Of a stretch of 64,000 nucleotides of DNA, positions 15,284 to 22,885 are shown one piece after another (positions within the stretch are counted from its first letter, which is position 1; each line of letters starts with the position of its first letter). This DNA comes from Delftia tsuruhatensis NBRC 16741 (GTDB lineage: Bacteria; Pseudomonadota; Gammaproteobacteria; Burkholderiales; Burkholderiaceae_C). The notes under the pieces were generated by a model. The model was not told where the DNA came from. It did no database searches and saw nothing but the letters and a program-made list of their open reading frames with translations. The stretch spans positions 1 to 64,000 of the forward strand of contig NZ_BCTO01000007.1 of NCBI RefSeq assembly GCF_001571325.1, in the 5' to 3' direction. The position numbers were made by a program, and so were the translations under genes.

Positions 15284-16516
15284 TCACCTCGCGTCCAGGT
15301 AGTCGCTGTACCAGAGCCCCCCCAGAGGCAGGCCCTCTTCCACGAGGTTGCGAACCAGTTCAATGTCGGAGGCGCGGCGGATGGCAGAGAAGCCGTCCTC
15401 ACCCTTCTCCAGAATCCAGACCTCCTTGGGCGAGAGCGCATCCACAAAGTAAGGCTGGTGCGTGGTGACAAAGACCTGCGGAGCCCCTTTCTTGCCGGTG
15501 GCGTGGCTGCGCAGTTCGTTGGCCAAGGCTTCCAGCAAGCGGTGATACAGGCCGTTCTCCGGTTCTTCTATGCAGATGAACGGTGGCGGCTCGGGGTCTT
15601 CCATCAACAGCAGGTAGGCGAAGATTTTCAAGGTGCCATCGGACATCTGGGACGCATAGAACGGATCGGCAAACGCACCGTCGTTGAATCTCAGCAGCAC
15701 GCGCTTGTCGTCCGTGACCTTGGTGTCGATGCTCGTCACCCCGGGGATCTTGGTGGCGATGCGGTCCAGGATGACCTGGAAGCGCGCCTTGTGCTCGCGC
15801 TCCATGTACTGGACCACGTTACCGATGTTGTCGCCATGCACATTGAGGTGGCGCTGCACTCCCGCCGGCTGGATGGTCCGCGCGGCATCGGGGTGGAAAT
15901 AGGACAGGTACCAGCCCTTGAGGAAGTCCCGAAAGCGCTTGATGCGCGGGTGCTCTTTCAGGGTTCCCAGCGTGGCAATGCCAAGTTGGCGCAGATCTGT
16001 CAGCTCAACGTCTTCCTGGGCACGGTCTTCTTCGTCGCTCTCTGCCTCGACTGCCTCTTCCCCGGCCCAGACCTTGCCAATCCCGTGATTCAAGCGCAGA
16101 AACGGATAAGGCCTGCCGTGCTTCTGGCCTTTGCGGCGCTGTTTCAGGACTTCGGATTCCACAAACGGCCGGCCGCTCGCATCCATGTTGATGGCCAGCT
16201 CGTAGGTGATGGGGCGCTCGCCCGGCCCCTCGCGGTAGTAGATGTCGAACTGAATCGCTTCATTGACGCCAAGAGCGCGCATGCGCTCGAAGCCACCGCG
16301 CAGCTTGTCGTCACAGGCGGTCTCCACATCCGTGTTCAGGCAGTCAGCCACAAAGCCAAAGGCATCGAACAGCGTGCTTTTGCCCACCCCGTTCTTGCCG
16401 ATGACCACCGTGAAAGGGGTCAGCGGATCACCTTTTTGATCGGTCGAAAGCTTGCCCAGCGTGATGTCACGCAGCGCCTTGTAATTGCGGACCCTGAAAC
16501 CTTCGATCTGTGCCAT
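15284..16516 (-). CDS. AAA/ABC-type ATPase (OLD-like) of a putative defence module
   Basis: A 410-aa P-loop ATPase of the AAA_15/AAA_21 type, related to the ATPase half of OLD proteins. It begins MAQIEGFRVRNYKALRDITL, the typical N-terminal strand of these proteins. Walker A is GKNGVGKST at residues 40-48, the ABC-like signature SDGTLKIFAYLLLMED lies near 300, Walker B is FICIEEPENGLY near 320 and the switch histidine is in VFVTTHQPYFVDAL near 355. A variable insert lies between. Start chosen at ATG 16516 because GGGAGAGG precedes it at 8 nt; upstream extension is low complexity. It overlaps or abuts the DUF4276 gene, so the two proteins are probably made together and act as a sensor ATPase plus effector. 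Confidence 0.82.
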   Translation of the reverse strand: MAQIEGFRVRNYKALRDITLGKLSTDQKGDPLTPFTVVIGKNGVGKSTLFDAFGFVADCLNTDVETACDDKLRGGFERMRALGVNEAIQFDIYYREGPGERPITYELAINMDASGRPFVESEVLKQRRKGQKHGRPYPFLRLNHGIGKVWAGEEAVEAESDEEDRAQEDVELTDLRQLGIATLGTLKEHPRIKRFRDFLKGWYLSYFHPDAARTIQPAGVQRHLNVHGDNIGNVVQYMEREHKARFQVILDRIATKIPGVTSIDTKVTDDKRVLLRFNDGAFADPFYASQMSDGTLKIFAYLLLMEDPEPPPFICIEEPENGLYHRLLEALANELRSHATGKKGAPQVFVTTHQPYFVDALSPKEVWILEKGEDGFSAIRRASDIELVRNLVEEGLPLGGLWYSDYLDAR

Positions 16517-16618
16517 CTCAACAACCTCTCCCGCGAATGCGACATCACCGCCACGGCGACCTGTGCAAGCCATTCCACAAAGGACTGCAGATTATGGTGC
16601 ACGGGGCCACGGTAACTT

Positions 16619-19600
16619 TCACCCGCAGCTCCCCAGGTTGCCGCAGGCCGTGCAGTACTCGCAGCCGTCCTTGCGGATCACGGCATGGGCGCCGCATTCC
16701 TCGCATTTGCGGCCGGCCATGACCATGGGGTCGGTGGCCAGGGCCTCGGGCTCGGGCAGCGGCGCTGGGGCGGGCGGCGCGCCGCTGCCGCGCCGCGCCA
16801 GGATGTTCTGCACCGCATAGGCGATGGCGGCCACTTCGGAGTCGTGCCACATGGGCACGCGCGCGCCGTCTTCGCGCTGGTGGGTGCCCAGGCGCACGGG
16901 ACCCCGGTCCCAGGCCACCTTGCGCATATCGCTGAGGGCGCGCTCCAGGAAGCCGCCGCGCGCGGCCAGTGACAGCAGGCGCATGCTGGAGGTCACCCAT
17001 TGCTGGGACTCGCCGCTCTGGCCCACGGGCATGAAGAATTCGATGGCGCGGTCCACCGTGCGGCCATCGGGCAGGACCACGGGCAGGAAGGAGACGACCA
17101 GGTACAGGCGCTTGGGACCTTGCTGGGTCCAGTATTCGATCTTCTCGGCCACGGCGTCCAGCGCGCCCTGGGGGCGGCTTTCTATCACGGTGCGCAGCGG
17201 GTCGGGTGCGGAAGCCGCCGCTCCCGCCGGCGCGGGGGAGGCCGGCTTTTCAGCAGATTCGGGCGCATGGGTCTCGAGCACGGCACCCAGGATGGTGTTG
17301 GGCCGGTAGGTGGCCAGGCCCTTGAGGCCGGCCTTCCAGGCCTGGCGGTACAGGTCCTTGAAGTCCTCGTAGGGATAGTCGGCGGCCACGTTGACGGTCT
17401 TGGAGATCGCCGTGTCCACGAAGGGCTGCACGGCCTGCATCATGGCGATGTGGCCGGCCGCAGGCATCTGCAGCGCGCTGACGAAGTACTCGGGCAACTG
17501 CTGCACGTCGCCCCCCAGCGAGCGGTACAGGCGCCAGGCATGGTCCTCGACCGCGTACTCGGCGCTGCCGCCATCGGCCGTGCGTTTCTTGCGCTTGTAG
17601 GTCCAGGAGAACGGCGGCTCTATGCCGTTGGAGGCGTTGTCGGCAAAGGCCAGGCTGACCGTGCCCGTGGGCGCGATGGACAGCAGGTGGCTGTTGCGTA
17701 TGCCGTGCGTGCGTATGCGCTGGCGCAGCGCATCGGGCAAGCGGCTGGCGAAGGTGCCTTCGGCCAGGTAGCCATCGGCGTCGAACTTGGGGAAGGCCCC
17801 CTTCTCGCGCGCCAGCTCCACCGAGGCGCCATAGGCCGCATCGCGCATGCGCTCGGCAATGCGCGCGGCCATGGCCCGGCCCTCGGGCGCGTCGTAGCGC
17901 AGGCGCAGCATGGCCAGCGCATTGCCCATGCCGGTGAAGCCCACGCCGATGCGCCGCTTGGCCTCGCTTTCCTCGCGCTGCTGCGGCAGCGGCCACCAGG
18001 TCAGCTCCAGCACGTTGTCCAGCGCACGCACCTGCACGGCCACGGCGCGCTCGAAGGCCTCGAAGTCGAACGCAGGCTCGCCCGCGAAACCGAACGGATG
18101 GCGCACGAAGCGCGTGAGGATGACGGGGCCGAGGTCGCAGCATCCGTAGGAGGGAAGCGGCTGTTCGCCGCAGTTGTGCACATACAGGCCATTGGCGTCG
18201 AAGGCGTGGCAGTCTGCCACCGTGACGTCATAGACCATTTCCTCGCCGTCGCTCTCCAACGCCTGGACGGTGGCAGTGAAGCGCTCACGGTTCGGGGTGC
18301 GCCGGTACTGGGCCAGGGCCTGCTCCAGCCGTTCGGCCTTGTCGGTATCCGCAAGGCCTATGCGGTCGGCAAAGATGCCAAGGTTGTCGCCGCTGATGAC
18401 CAGTTCATGCTGTGCCTGGGTTGCATAGTCGCGCTGGCCGCCTTTGCCGTCGGGCATAGCGCGCAGTTGGGCTGGCCGACGGTTCTCATAAATCGTCGAC
18501 GCCATGCCCTGGCGCAGCAGCATGCGCTGCACGGTACGCAGCAACTCAGAATCGCTCTGGGACAGGCGCAGGCTCACGCCCTTGTCCTGTGTGCCCTGGA
18601 CCGATCCATCGGCATCAAACAGGCCGCGCAGCAGCCCTGCGGAAAATGCAGAAGAGGCCGCTTCCATGGACTTGGTGATGCACTTGCGCCCTGGCTCCAT
18701 CCCCATGCCAAGCGCCAGATCGCGCAATGCGGCACTGGCCATGCGCGACTCGCCACGTCCCGCCACTGGCCGCTGGAATCCACGGAAATCCGCGCGGTGG
18801 CGCAAGCTGGCTGCTGCAGCCTCAGCGGCCTGCATGATGCCTGCCGCGCCCGTGGCGGCATAGGCCACCGCACTGCCGGCGTTGCCTGCAACCTGGCGCA
18901 GCTCGGGCGCCCATACGCTGATCACGGCCTTGTCGGCCTTGAGGGTTCCATCGCCTATCAGCAGGCCCAACAGGTAGCCTTCGGCCTCGGTGCCCTGCCC
19001 ATCCCAGCCTTGAAACGCACGGTGGTTGTGCAGCAGTACCTCATCGCCTGCCTGCAGTTGGGCGGCCGGAGTCCATTCAGCCTGCAACGCATAGCGCGTA
19101 CGGCGAGCGACACGCCGCACCAGATGGTCTGCGGTCAGGCGCAGCACCTGGCCCTCGCGTGTGGTCAGCCGCAGCACCGGCTTGCGGCCGGTGGCAAAGA
19201 AGCCCGCGCTTTCGGTGGCATAAACCTGGCCGTCGACCACGGCGCCAAATGTCTTTCCGACGAGGTCTGCAACCTGGGCTGGTCCCGACTCGGTGAGTAC
19301 CCAGGTATCTGCCGTGACGCAAGGATTCGTCGCCGCGATCTCCTCGCAGTAGCGCAGGTTGTTGTCGTCGTTGATGTGGTCCAGGAAGAGGATGCCGGGC
19401 TCGGCGAAGTCGTAGGCCGAGCGCATGATGGTGTCCCACAGCGTGCGGGCGGGCAGGGTCTGGTAGACCCACTGGCCGTCGGCGCGCTGGTGGGCACCCT
19501 GATCCAGCAGGGCGGTGCCGGGGCGGGCGCGGTGCACCAGGTGCCAGGGCTGGTCTTCGGCCACGGCCTGCATGAAGGCGTCGCTGACGCCGACCGAGAC

Positions 19601-20218
19601 GTTGAAGTTGTTCCAGCGGCCCGGCGTGCGCTTGGCGGTGATGAATTCGAGCACGTCGGGGTGGTCGATGCGCAGCACGCCCATCTGGGCGCCGCGCCGC
19701 GCGCCCGCGCTTTCCACGGTGGCGCAGGACTGGTCGAAGACGTTGATGTAGCTGCACGGGCCCGAGGCCAGCGAGGCGGTGGCGCGCACCTCGGCGCCGC
19801 GGGGGCGGATGCGCGAGAAGTCGTAGCCCACGCCGCCGCCACGGCGCATGGTTTCGGCGGCTTCGCGCAGGGCTTCGTAGATGCCGGGGTAGCCGCCGTC
19901 GTCCACGCCCTGGATGCAGTCGCCCACGGGCTGCACGAAGCAGTTGATCAGCGTGGCCTGCAAGTCGGTGCCGGCCGCGCTCATGATGCGCCCCGCGCCT
20001 ATGGCGCCGGCCTGCAGGTTGGCCAGGAACAGGGCCTCGCATTCGGCGCGGCGCGCCTCGGGCTCGACCGAGGCCAGGGCGCGGGCCACGCGGGCGTAGA
20101 GCTCGCCCACGCCGGTCTCGCCGTTCTTGAGGTATTTTTCGCGCAGCACATCGAGGCTGATGGGCTGCAGATCCGCCGCGTCCTGCGCGCGGCCCAGGTT
20201 TTCGCGATGCATTGGCAT
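16619..20218 (-). CDS. nrdJ: adenosylcobalamin-dependent ribonucleotide reductase precursor containing an intein
   Basis: A 1199-aa precursor of a class II (vitamin B12-dependent) ribonucleoside-diphosphate reductase, which works with or without oxygen. N-extein (299 aa) has the NrdJ blocks LREKYLKNGETGVGELYARV, NCFVQPVGDCIQG, MRRGGGVGYDFSRIRPRGAE and SGPCSYINVFD. C-extein (517 aa) starts CGEQPLPSYGCCDLGPV, which includes the thiyl-radical cysteine, and contains GVGFTGMGNALAMLRLRYDA, LLSIAPTGTVSLAFADNASN and a C-terminal Cys cluster (CEECGAHAVIRKDGCEYCTA). An intein of 383 residues separates the two. Spliced product would be 816 aa. ATG 20218 is used; ATG 20212 has better spacing from GGGAG. 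It ends the nar-side gene block, and class II RNR suits anaerobic nitrate-respiring growth. Confidence 0.93.
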   Translation of the reverse strand: MPMHRENLGRAQDAADLQPISLDVLREKYLKNGETGVGELYARVARALASVEPEARRAECEALFLANLQAGAIGAGRIMSAAGTDLQATLINCFVQPVGDCIQGVDDGGYPGIYEALREAAETMRRGGGVGYDFSRIRPRGAEVRATASLASGPCSYINVFDQSCATVESAGARRGAQMGVLRIDHPDVLEFITAKRTPGRWNNFNVSVGVSDAFMQAVAEDQPWHLVHRARPGTALLDQGAHQRADGQWVYQTLPARTLWDTIMRSAYDFAEPGILFLDHINDDNNLRYCEEIAATNPCVTADTWVLTESGPAQVADLVGKTFGAVVDGQVYATESAGFFATGRKPVLRLTTREGQVLRLTADHLVRRVARRTRYALQAEWTPAAQLQAGDEVLLHNHRAFQGWDGQGTEAEGYLLGLLIGDGTLKADKAVISVWAPELRQVAGNAGSAVAYAATGAAGIMQAAEAAAASLRHRADFRGFQRPVAGRGESRMASAALRDLALGMGMEPGRKCITKSMEAASSAFSAGLLRGLFDADGSVQGTQDKGVSLRLSQSDSELLRTVQRMLLRQGMASTIYENRRPAQLRAMPDGKGGQRDYATQAQHELVISGDNLGIFADRIGLADTDKAERLEQALAQYRRTPNRERFTATVQALESDGEEMVYDVTVADCHAFDANGLYVHNCGEQPLPSYGCCDLGPVILTRFVRHPFGFAGEPAFDFEAFERAVAVQVRALDNVLELTWWPLPQQREESEAKRRIGVGFTGMGNALAMLRLRYDAPEGRAMAARIAERMRDAAYGASVELAREKGAFPKFDADGYLAEGTFASRLPDALRQRIRTHGIRNSHLLSIAPTGTVSLAFADNASNGIEPPFSWTYKRKKRTADGGSAEYAVEDHAWRLYRSLGGDVQQLPEYFVSALQMPAAGHIAMMQAVQPFVDTAISKTVNVAADYPYEDFKDLYRQAWKAGLKGLATYRPNTILGAVLETHAPESAEKPASPAPAGAAASAPDPLRTVIESRPQGALDAVAEKIEYWTQQGPKRLYLVVSFLPVVLPDGRTVDRAIEFFMPVGQSGESQQWVTSSMRLLSLAARGGFLERALSDMRKVAWDRGPVRLGTHQREDGARVPMWHDSEVAAIAYAVQNILARRGSGAPPAPAPLPEPEALATDPMVMAGRKCEECGAHAVIRKDGCEYCTACGNLGSCG
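18173..19321 (-). other. intein with LAGLIDADG homing endonuclease inside NrdJ
   Basis: A 383-residue intein (precursor residues 300-682) interrupts the NrdJ motif ATNP|CGEQPL. The first residue is Cys (CVTADTWVLTESGPAQVADL, block A), block B is LRLTADHLVRR with the T-x-x-H motif, and the end is block F VYDVTVADCHAFDANG plus block G LYVHN followed by extein Cys. All residues for standard splicing (Cys1, TxxH, terminal Asn with His before it, Cys+1) are present. Two dodecapeptide motifs, GYLLGLLIGDGTL and GLLRGLFDADGSV, define a LAGLIDADG endonuclease. The segment is lower in GC than the exteins. Removing it exactly restores the conserved NPCGEQPLPSYGCC sequence. Confidence 0.95.
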
Positions 20219-20267
20219 GGCTCCCGTGTTGACTTGCCTGCCGCCGTCCCTGGCACTTGCTCGGGCC

Positions 20268-21210
20268 TCAGTCGACAAGCACTTGTCCATCATGCTCCAC
20301 GTAGGGCGGGTACGGCCCGGTGCCGCTGTGCGGAGCTTGAGATGCCGCAACAAAGCGGCCGGTCTGGACATCGAAGACATGGACTTCGCCGTCTTCGATG
20401 ACATAGTGCCACCCGTGCAGGCTGAGCTGCCCGGCCTCTACCCGCGATCGCACCATGGGATAGTCCATCAACCGTTCGAGCTGCAGCACGACGGCGCGCT
20501 GCTCGGTGCGGCGCAGCGCCTCGGGGCCGCCCTGCACGGGCAGCACGGCCTCGCGGCCCAGGTCCAGCCAGCGCTGCAGGTTGCGCGCCTCGGGCGAGAC
20601 TTCTCCATACAGGGCCTTGATGGCTCCGCAGTGGCTGTGGCCGCAGACCACGATGCGGCTGACCTGCAGGTTGAGCACGGCGAATTCGATGGCCGCCGCC
20701 GTGCCGTGGTGGCCGTGCGATCCGTCGTACGGCGGCACGAAGGCGCCTACGTTGCGCACCAGGAACAGCTCGCCCGGCGGCGCCCCCGTAAGCAGGTAGG
20801 GCACGAGGCGCGAGTCCGAGCAGCCGATGAACAGCGTGGTGGGATGTCAGGGCCTGCCCGCCCTCATCTGGGGTCGCGAAGCTGCATGCCAGCGTGCCAA
20901 TCAAGGCGCGCGACGCCGTGCGTGTGTCCACACGCACAAGGAGTGCAACGCGGAGTGGCGCGCTGGCATGCAGCTTCCCTTCGGGTTGCCCCGCTCCAGG
21001 GCCGTCTGCGGCGTTGCCCGCGCTTGCAAGGCACCTGCCTTGCGGCGCACGTGCGCCTTGCATACGACCCTGGAGCGGGGCAACGCGATCCCCAGATGAG
21101 GGCGGGCAGGCCCTCGCCTCTTCGACCAGGGTGCGGAACTGCGCGCGGTACTGCGGGAAGGCGTGCTCGTGGAAGCGCCGCAGGCGCAGCAGCAGTTCGT
21201 CGTCGGGCAT
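20268..21210 (-). pseudogene. beta-carbonic anhydrase gene disrupted by an inserted repeat element
   Basis: The 5' part (21210 down to about 21115) encodes MPDDELLLRLRRFHEHAFPQ and YRAQFRTLVEEA, the normal N terminus of a beta-carbonic anhydrase. The rest (20848 to 20268) encodes HPTTLFIGCSDSRLVPYLLT, VVCGHSHCGAIKALYGE and the C terminus, containing the zinc ligands Cys, His and Cys. Between them sits a 266-bp element. Reading through the element puts the downstream half out of frame, and in the correct downstream frame a TGA lies exactly at the junction. The first usable start in the 3' fragment (GTG at 20804) falls after CSDSR, so no active enzyme is expected. The frame would be intact without the element. 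Confidence 0.85.
20849..21114. mobile_element. 266-bp MITE/REP-like element with 25-bp terminal inverted repeats
   Basis: The ends are perfect 25-bp inverted repeats (AGGGCCTGCCCGCCCTCATC plus TGGGG at 20849-20873, complement at 21090-21114). Inside are nested palindromes: GAAGCTGCATGCCAGCG (20878-20894) pairs with CGCTGGCATGCAGCTTC (20961-20977), GTTGCCCCGCTCCAGGG (20986-21002) pairs with a near-complement at 21068-21084, and small hairpins GTGCGTGTG/CACACGCAC (918-937 of 20-kb block), GCAAGGCA/TGCCTTGC and GGCGCACGTGCGCC occur in the loops. No transposase is encoded. It interrupts a carbonic anhydrase gene. I see no unambiguous target duplication. This is the build of a non-autonomous element mobilised in trans. 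Confidence 0.85.
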
Positions 21211-21231
21211 GGGCACTGCGCCTTTGCCCGG

Positions 21232-22137
21232 CTATTGCACCAGCGGCGAGTCGGCCGCAGCGATGCGCACGCCCACCACTTCGGACTGGCCGGCCAGCAG
21301 CTGCAGGTACTGGTGGAGCGCGCTCACCCAGGTCTGCTGGTGCAGGGCCTGGGCGACGGCCGGGCGCGCCTGCTGCCAGTCGGGCAGAACGCCCGCCTCG
21401 CGCGCGCAGACCTCGACCACGTGCAGGCCGAAGCGGCTGTGCACCAGGCGCGGCAGCACGCCGATTTCCTGGGAGGCAAAGACATCGCGCGCGAATTCGG
21501 GCGCGCAGTCGCTGCGGCCCAGCCAGCCCAGTTCGCCGCCATGCTGGCCGCTGGGGCAGTTGGACCATTGGCGCGCGGCCTCGGCAAAGCGCAGGCCGCC
21601 GTCGTCGGCGCAGCGCAGCTCGATCAGCAGGGCCTCGGCCCGCTGGGTGAGGGCGCGCACGTCCACGCCGGGCGTGACGGCAAACAGCACGTGGCGCAGG
21701 CGCACGCGCTCGCCCTGGGCGAAGCGCGCGGGGTTGGCATCGAAGTGGCGGCGGCAGGCGTCCTCGCCGGGCTCGGGCAGGTGCAGCGATTGCTCCAGCA
21801 GCTGCTCTATGGCCTGGGAGGCGCGCTCGCTGATGACGCCGTCGTCGCCGGCCGCATCATCGGCGCCCAGCAGGCCTTCGCGCTGGGCCGCCTGGCGCAG
21901 CAGCTCGGTGCAGGCGCGCTGGCGCAGTTCGCGCTCGGGCGGGCGCTGTCCGGGTGCGTGCAGCGGCGTGTTGTTGATGCGGGCCACCTCGGCACCGGCC
22001 TCGCCCACGGGCTGGAAGGCCGGCACTTCGGGAATCGCCGGGAGATCCCCCATCGGGGCAGAAGAAGTAGAAGTAGAAGGGGTTGAAGACGCGCAGCCGC
22101 AGTGGCCGCCGCCCGATCCGTTGCATCCATGTTCCAT
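21232..22137 (-). CDS. PpiC/parvulin-type peptidyl-prolyl isomerase of the nar operon (NifM-like)
   Basis: A 301-aa protein with a C-terminal parvulin domain (about residues 145-250): RLRHVLFAVTPGVDVRAL, FAEAARQWSNCPSGQHGGEL, GWLGRSDCAPEFARDVF and SRFGLHVVEV match the PpiC signature. The N-terminal region LRQRACTELLRQAAQREGLL resembles the SurA_N/NifM helical part. The extreme N terminus is rich in Gly, His and Cys (MEHGCNGSGGGHCGCASS), which could bind metal. There is no obvious signal peptide. The ATG at 22137 has GAGGAG 6 nt upstream. It follows narI by 10 bp, so it belongs to the nar operon and probably helps fold or mature nitrate reductase, as NifM does for nitrogenase iron protein. Confidence 0.85.
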   Translation of the reverse strand: MEHGCNGSGGGHCGCASSTPSTSTSSAPMGDLPAIPEVPAFQPVGEAGAEVARINNTPLHAPGQRPPERELRQRACTELLRQAAQREGLLGADDAAGDDGVISERASQAIEQLLEQSLHLPEPGEDACRRHFDANPARFAQGERVRLRHVLFAVTPGVDVRALTQRAEALLIELRCADDGGLRFAEAARQWSNCPSGQHGGELGWLGRSDCAPEFARDVFASQEIGVLPRLVHSRFGLHVVEVCAREAGVLPDWQQARPAVAQALHQQTWVSALHQYLQLLAGQSEVVGVRIAAADSPLVQ

Positions 22138-22147
22138 GTCGATCTCC

Positions 22148-22885
22148 TCAATGGCCGGGCTTGGCGTCACGGCGTGCCGACGATGCGGGCAGGCCCAGGC
22201 GGCGCGAGCGCACCAGCTGGTAGGGGCGCAGCAGGTAGACCAGGGTGCCGAAGCCGCTCCAGACGTGGACCAGGCGCGTGAAGGGGAAGACCAGGAAGAT
22301 GCTCATGCCCAGGAACATGTGGGCCTTGAACACCCAGCCGGCCTCGGCCAGCAGTTCGGCCGCGCCGCCACGGAAGGTGACGATGCGCTGCGCCCATTCG
22401 GCCAGGGCCATCATCATGGAGCCGTCCATGTGCCTTGCCGACAGCGGAATGGTGGCCAGGCCCAGCAGCAGCTGCAGCCACAGCAGCCAGAGGATGGCGA
22501 TGTCGCTGAACCTGGAGTGGGCGCGGATGCGCACGTCCGACAGCCGGCGGTGCAGCAAGATGGTGAGGCCGATGAAGCCCAGCGTGCCCGCGATGCCGCC
22601 GCTGACCATGGCCAGCAGCTGCTTGGCGCCTGCGGCCATGAAGGGCTCGTAGACGAAGTGCGGCGTGAGCATGCCCACGGTGTGGCCGAAGAACAGGAAC
22701 AGCACGCCGATGTGGAACAGGTTGCTGCCCCAGCGCAGGCTGCCGCTGCGCAGCAGCTGCGATGAATCGCTCTTCCAGGTGTACTGGTCGCGGTCGAAGC
22801 GCAGCCAGCTGCCGATGAAGAACACGGCCAGGCAGATGTAGGGGTAGAGGCCGAAGAGCAGGTGGTCTATCCAGGAGGGGGTCAT
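22148..22885 (-). CDS. narI: respiratory nitrate reductase gamma subunit, cytochrome b
   Basis: A 245-aa membrane subunit with five predicted helices that carries two b hemes and passes quinol electrons to NarH. It opens MTPSWIDHLLFGLYPYICLA. Heme-ligand histidines are visible in WGSNLFHIGVLFLFFGHTVG (about residues 52-71) and in FKAHMFLGMSIFLVFPFTRL followed by VHVW (about 187-210). The segment PLSARHMDGSMMMALAEWAQ lies in the conserved periplasmic loop. Length is close to the family norm. Its start overlaps the narJ stop by 4 bp (ATGA). The parvulin-type isomerase gene follows 10 bp downstream. Confidence 0.96.
   Translation of the reverse strand: MTPSWIDHLLFGLYPYICLAVFFIGSWLRFDRDQYTWKSDSSQLLRSGSLRWGSNLFHIGVLFLFFGHTVGMLTPHFVYEPFMAAGAKQLLAMVSGGIAGTLGFIGLTILLHRRLSDVRIRAHSRFSDIAILWLLWLQLLLGLATIPLSARHMDGSMMMALAEWAQRIVTFRGGAAELLAEAGWVFKAHMFLGMSIFLVFPFTRLVHVWSGFGTLVYLLRPYQLVRSRRLGLPASSARRDAKPGH

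Noticed and set aside
18173-19321. Free-standing homing endonuclease or group I intron in nrdJ
   Set aside because: The frame is continuous with NrdJ on both sides and has complete protein-splicing motifs, so it is an intein and not an intron.
20219-20267. Cobalamin riboswitch in front of nrdJ
   Set aside because: The upstream space is only about 50 bp before the carbonic anhydrase remnant, too short for a riboswitch, and no B12-box-like sequence was seen.
20268-20804. Carbonic anhydrase 3' fragment as a functional short gene
   Set aside because: Its first start codon (GTG) lies after the zinc-ligand motif CSDSR, so the product would lack part of the active site.
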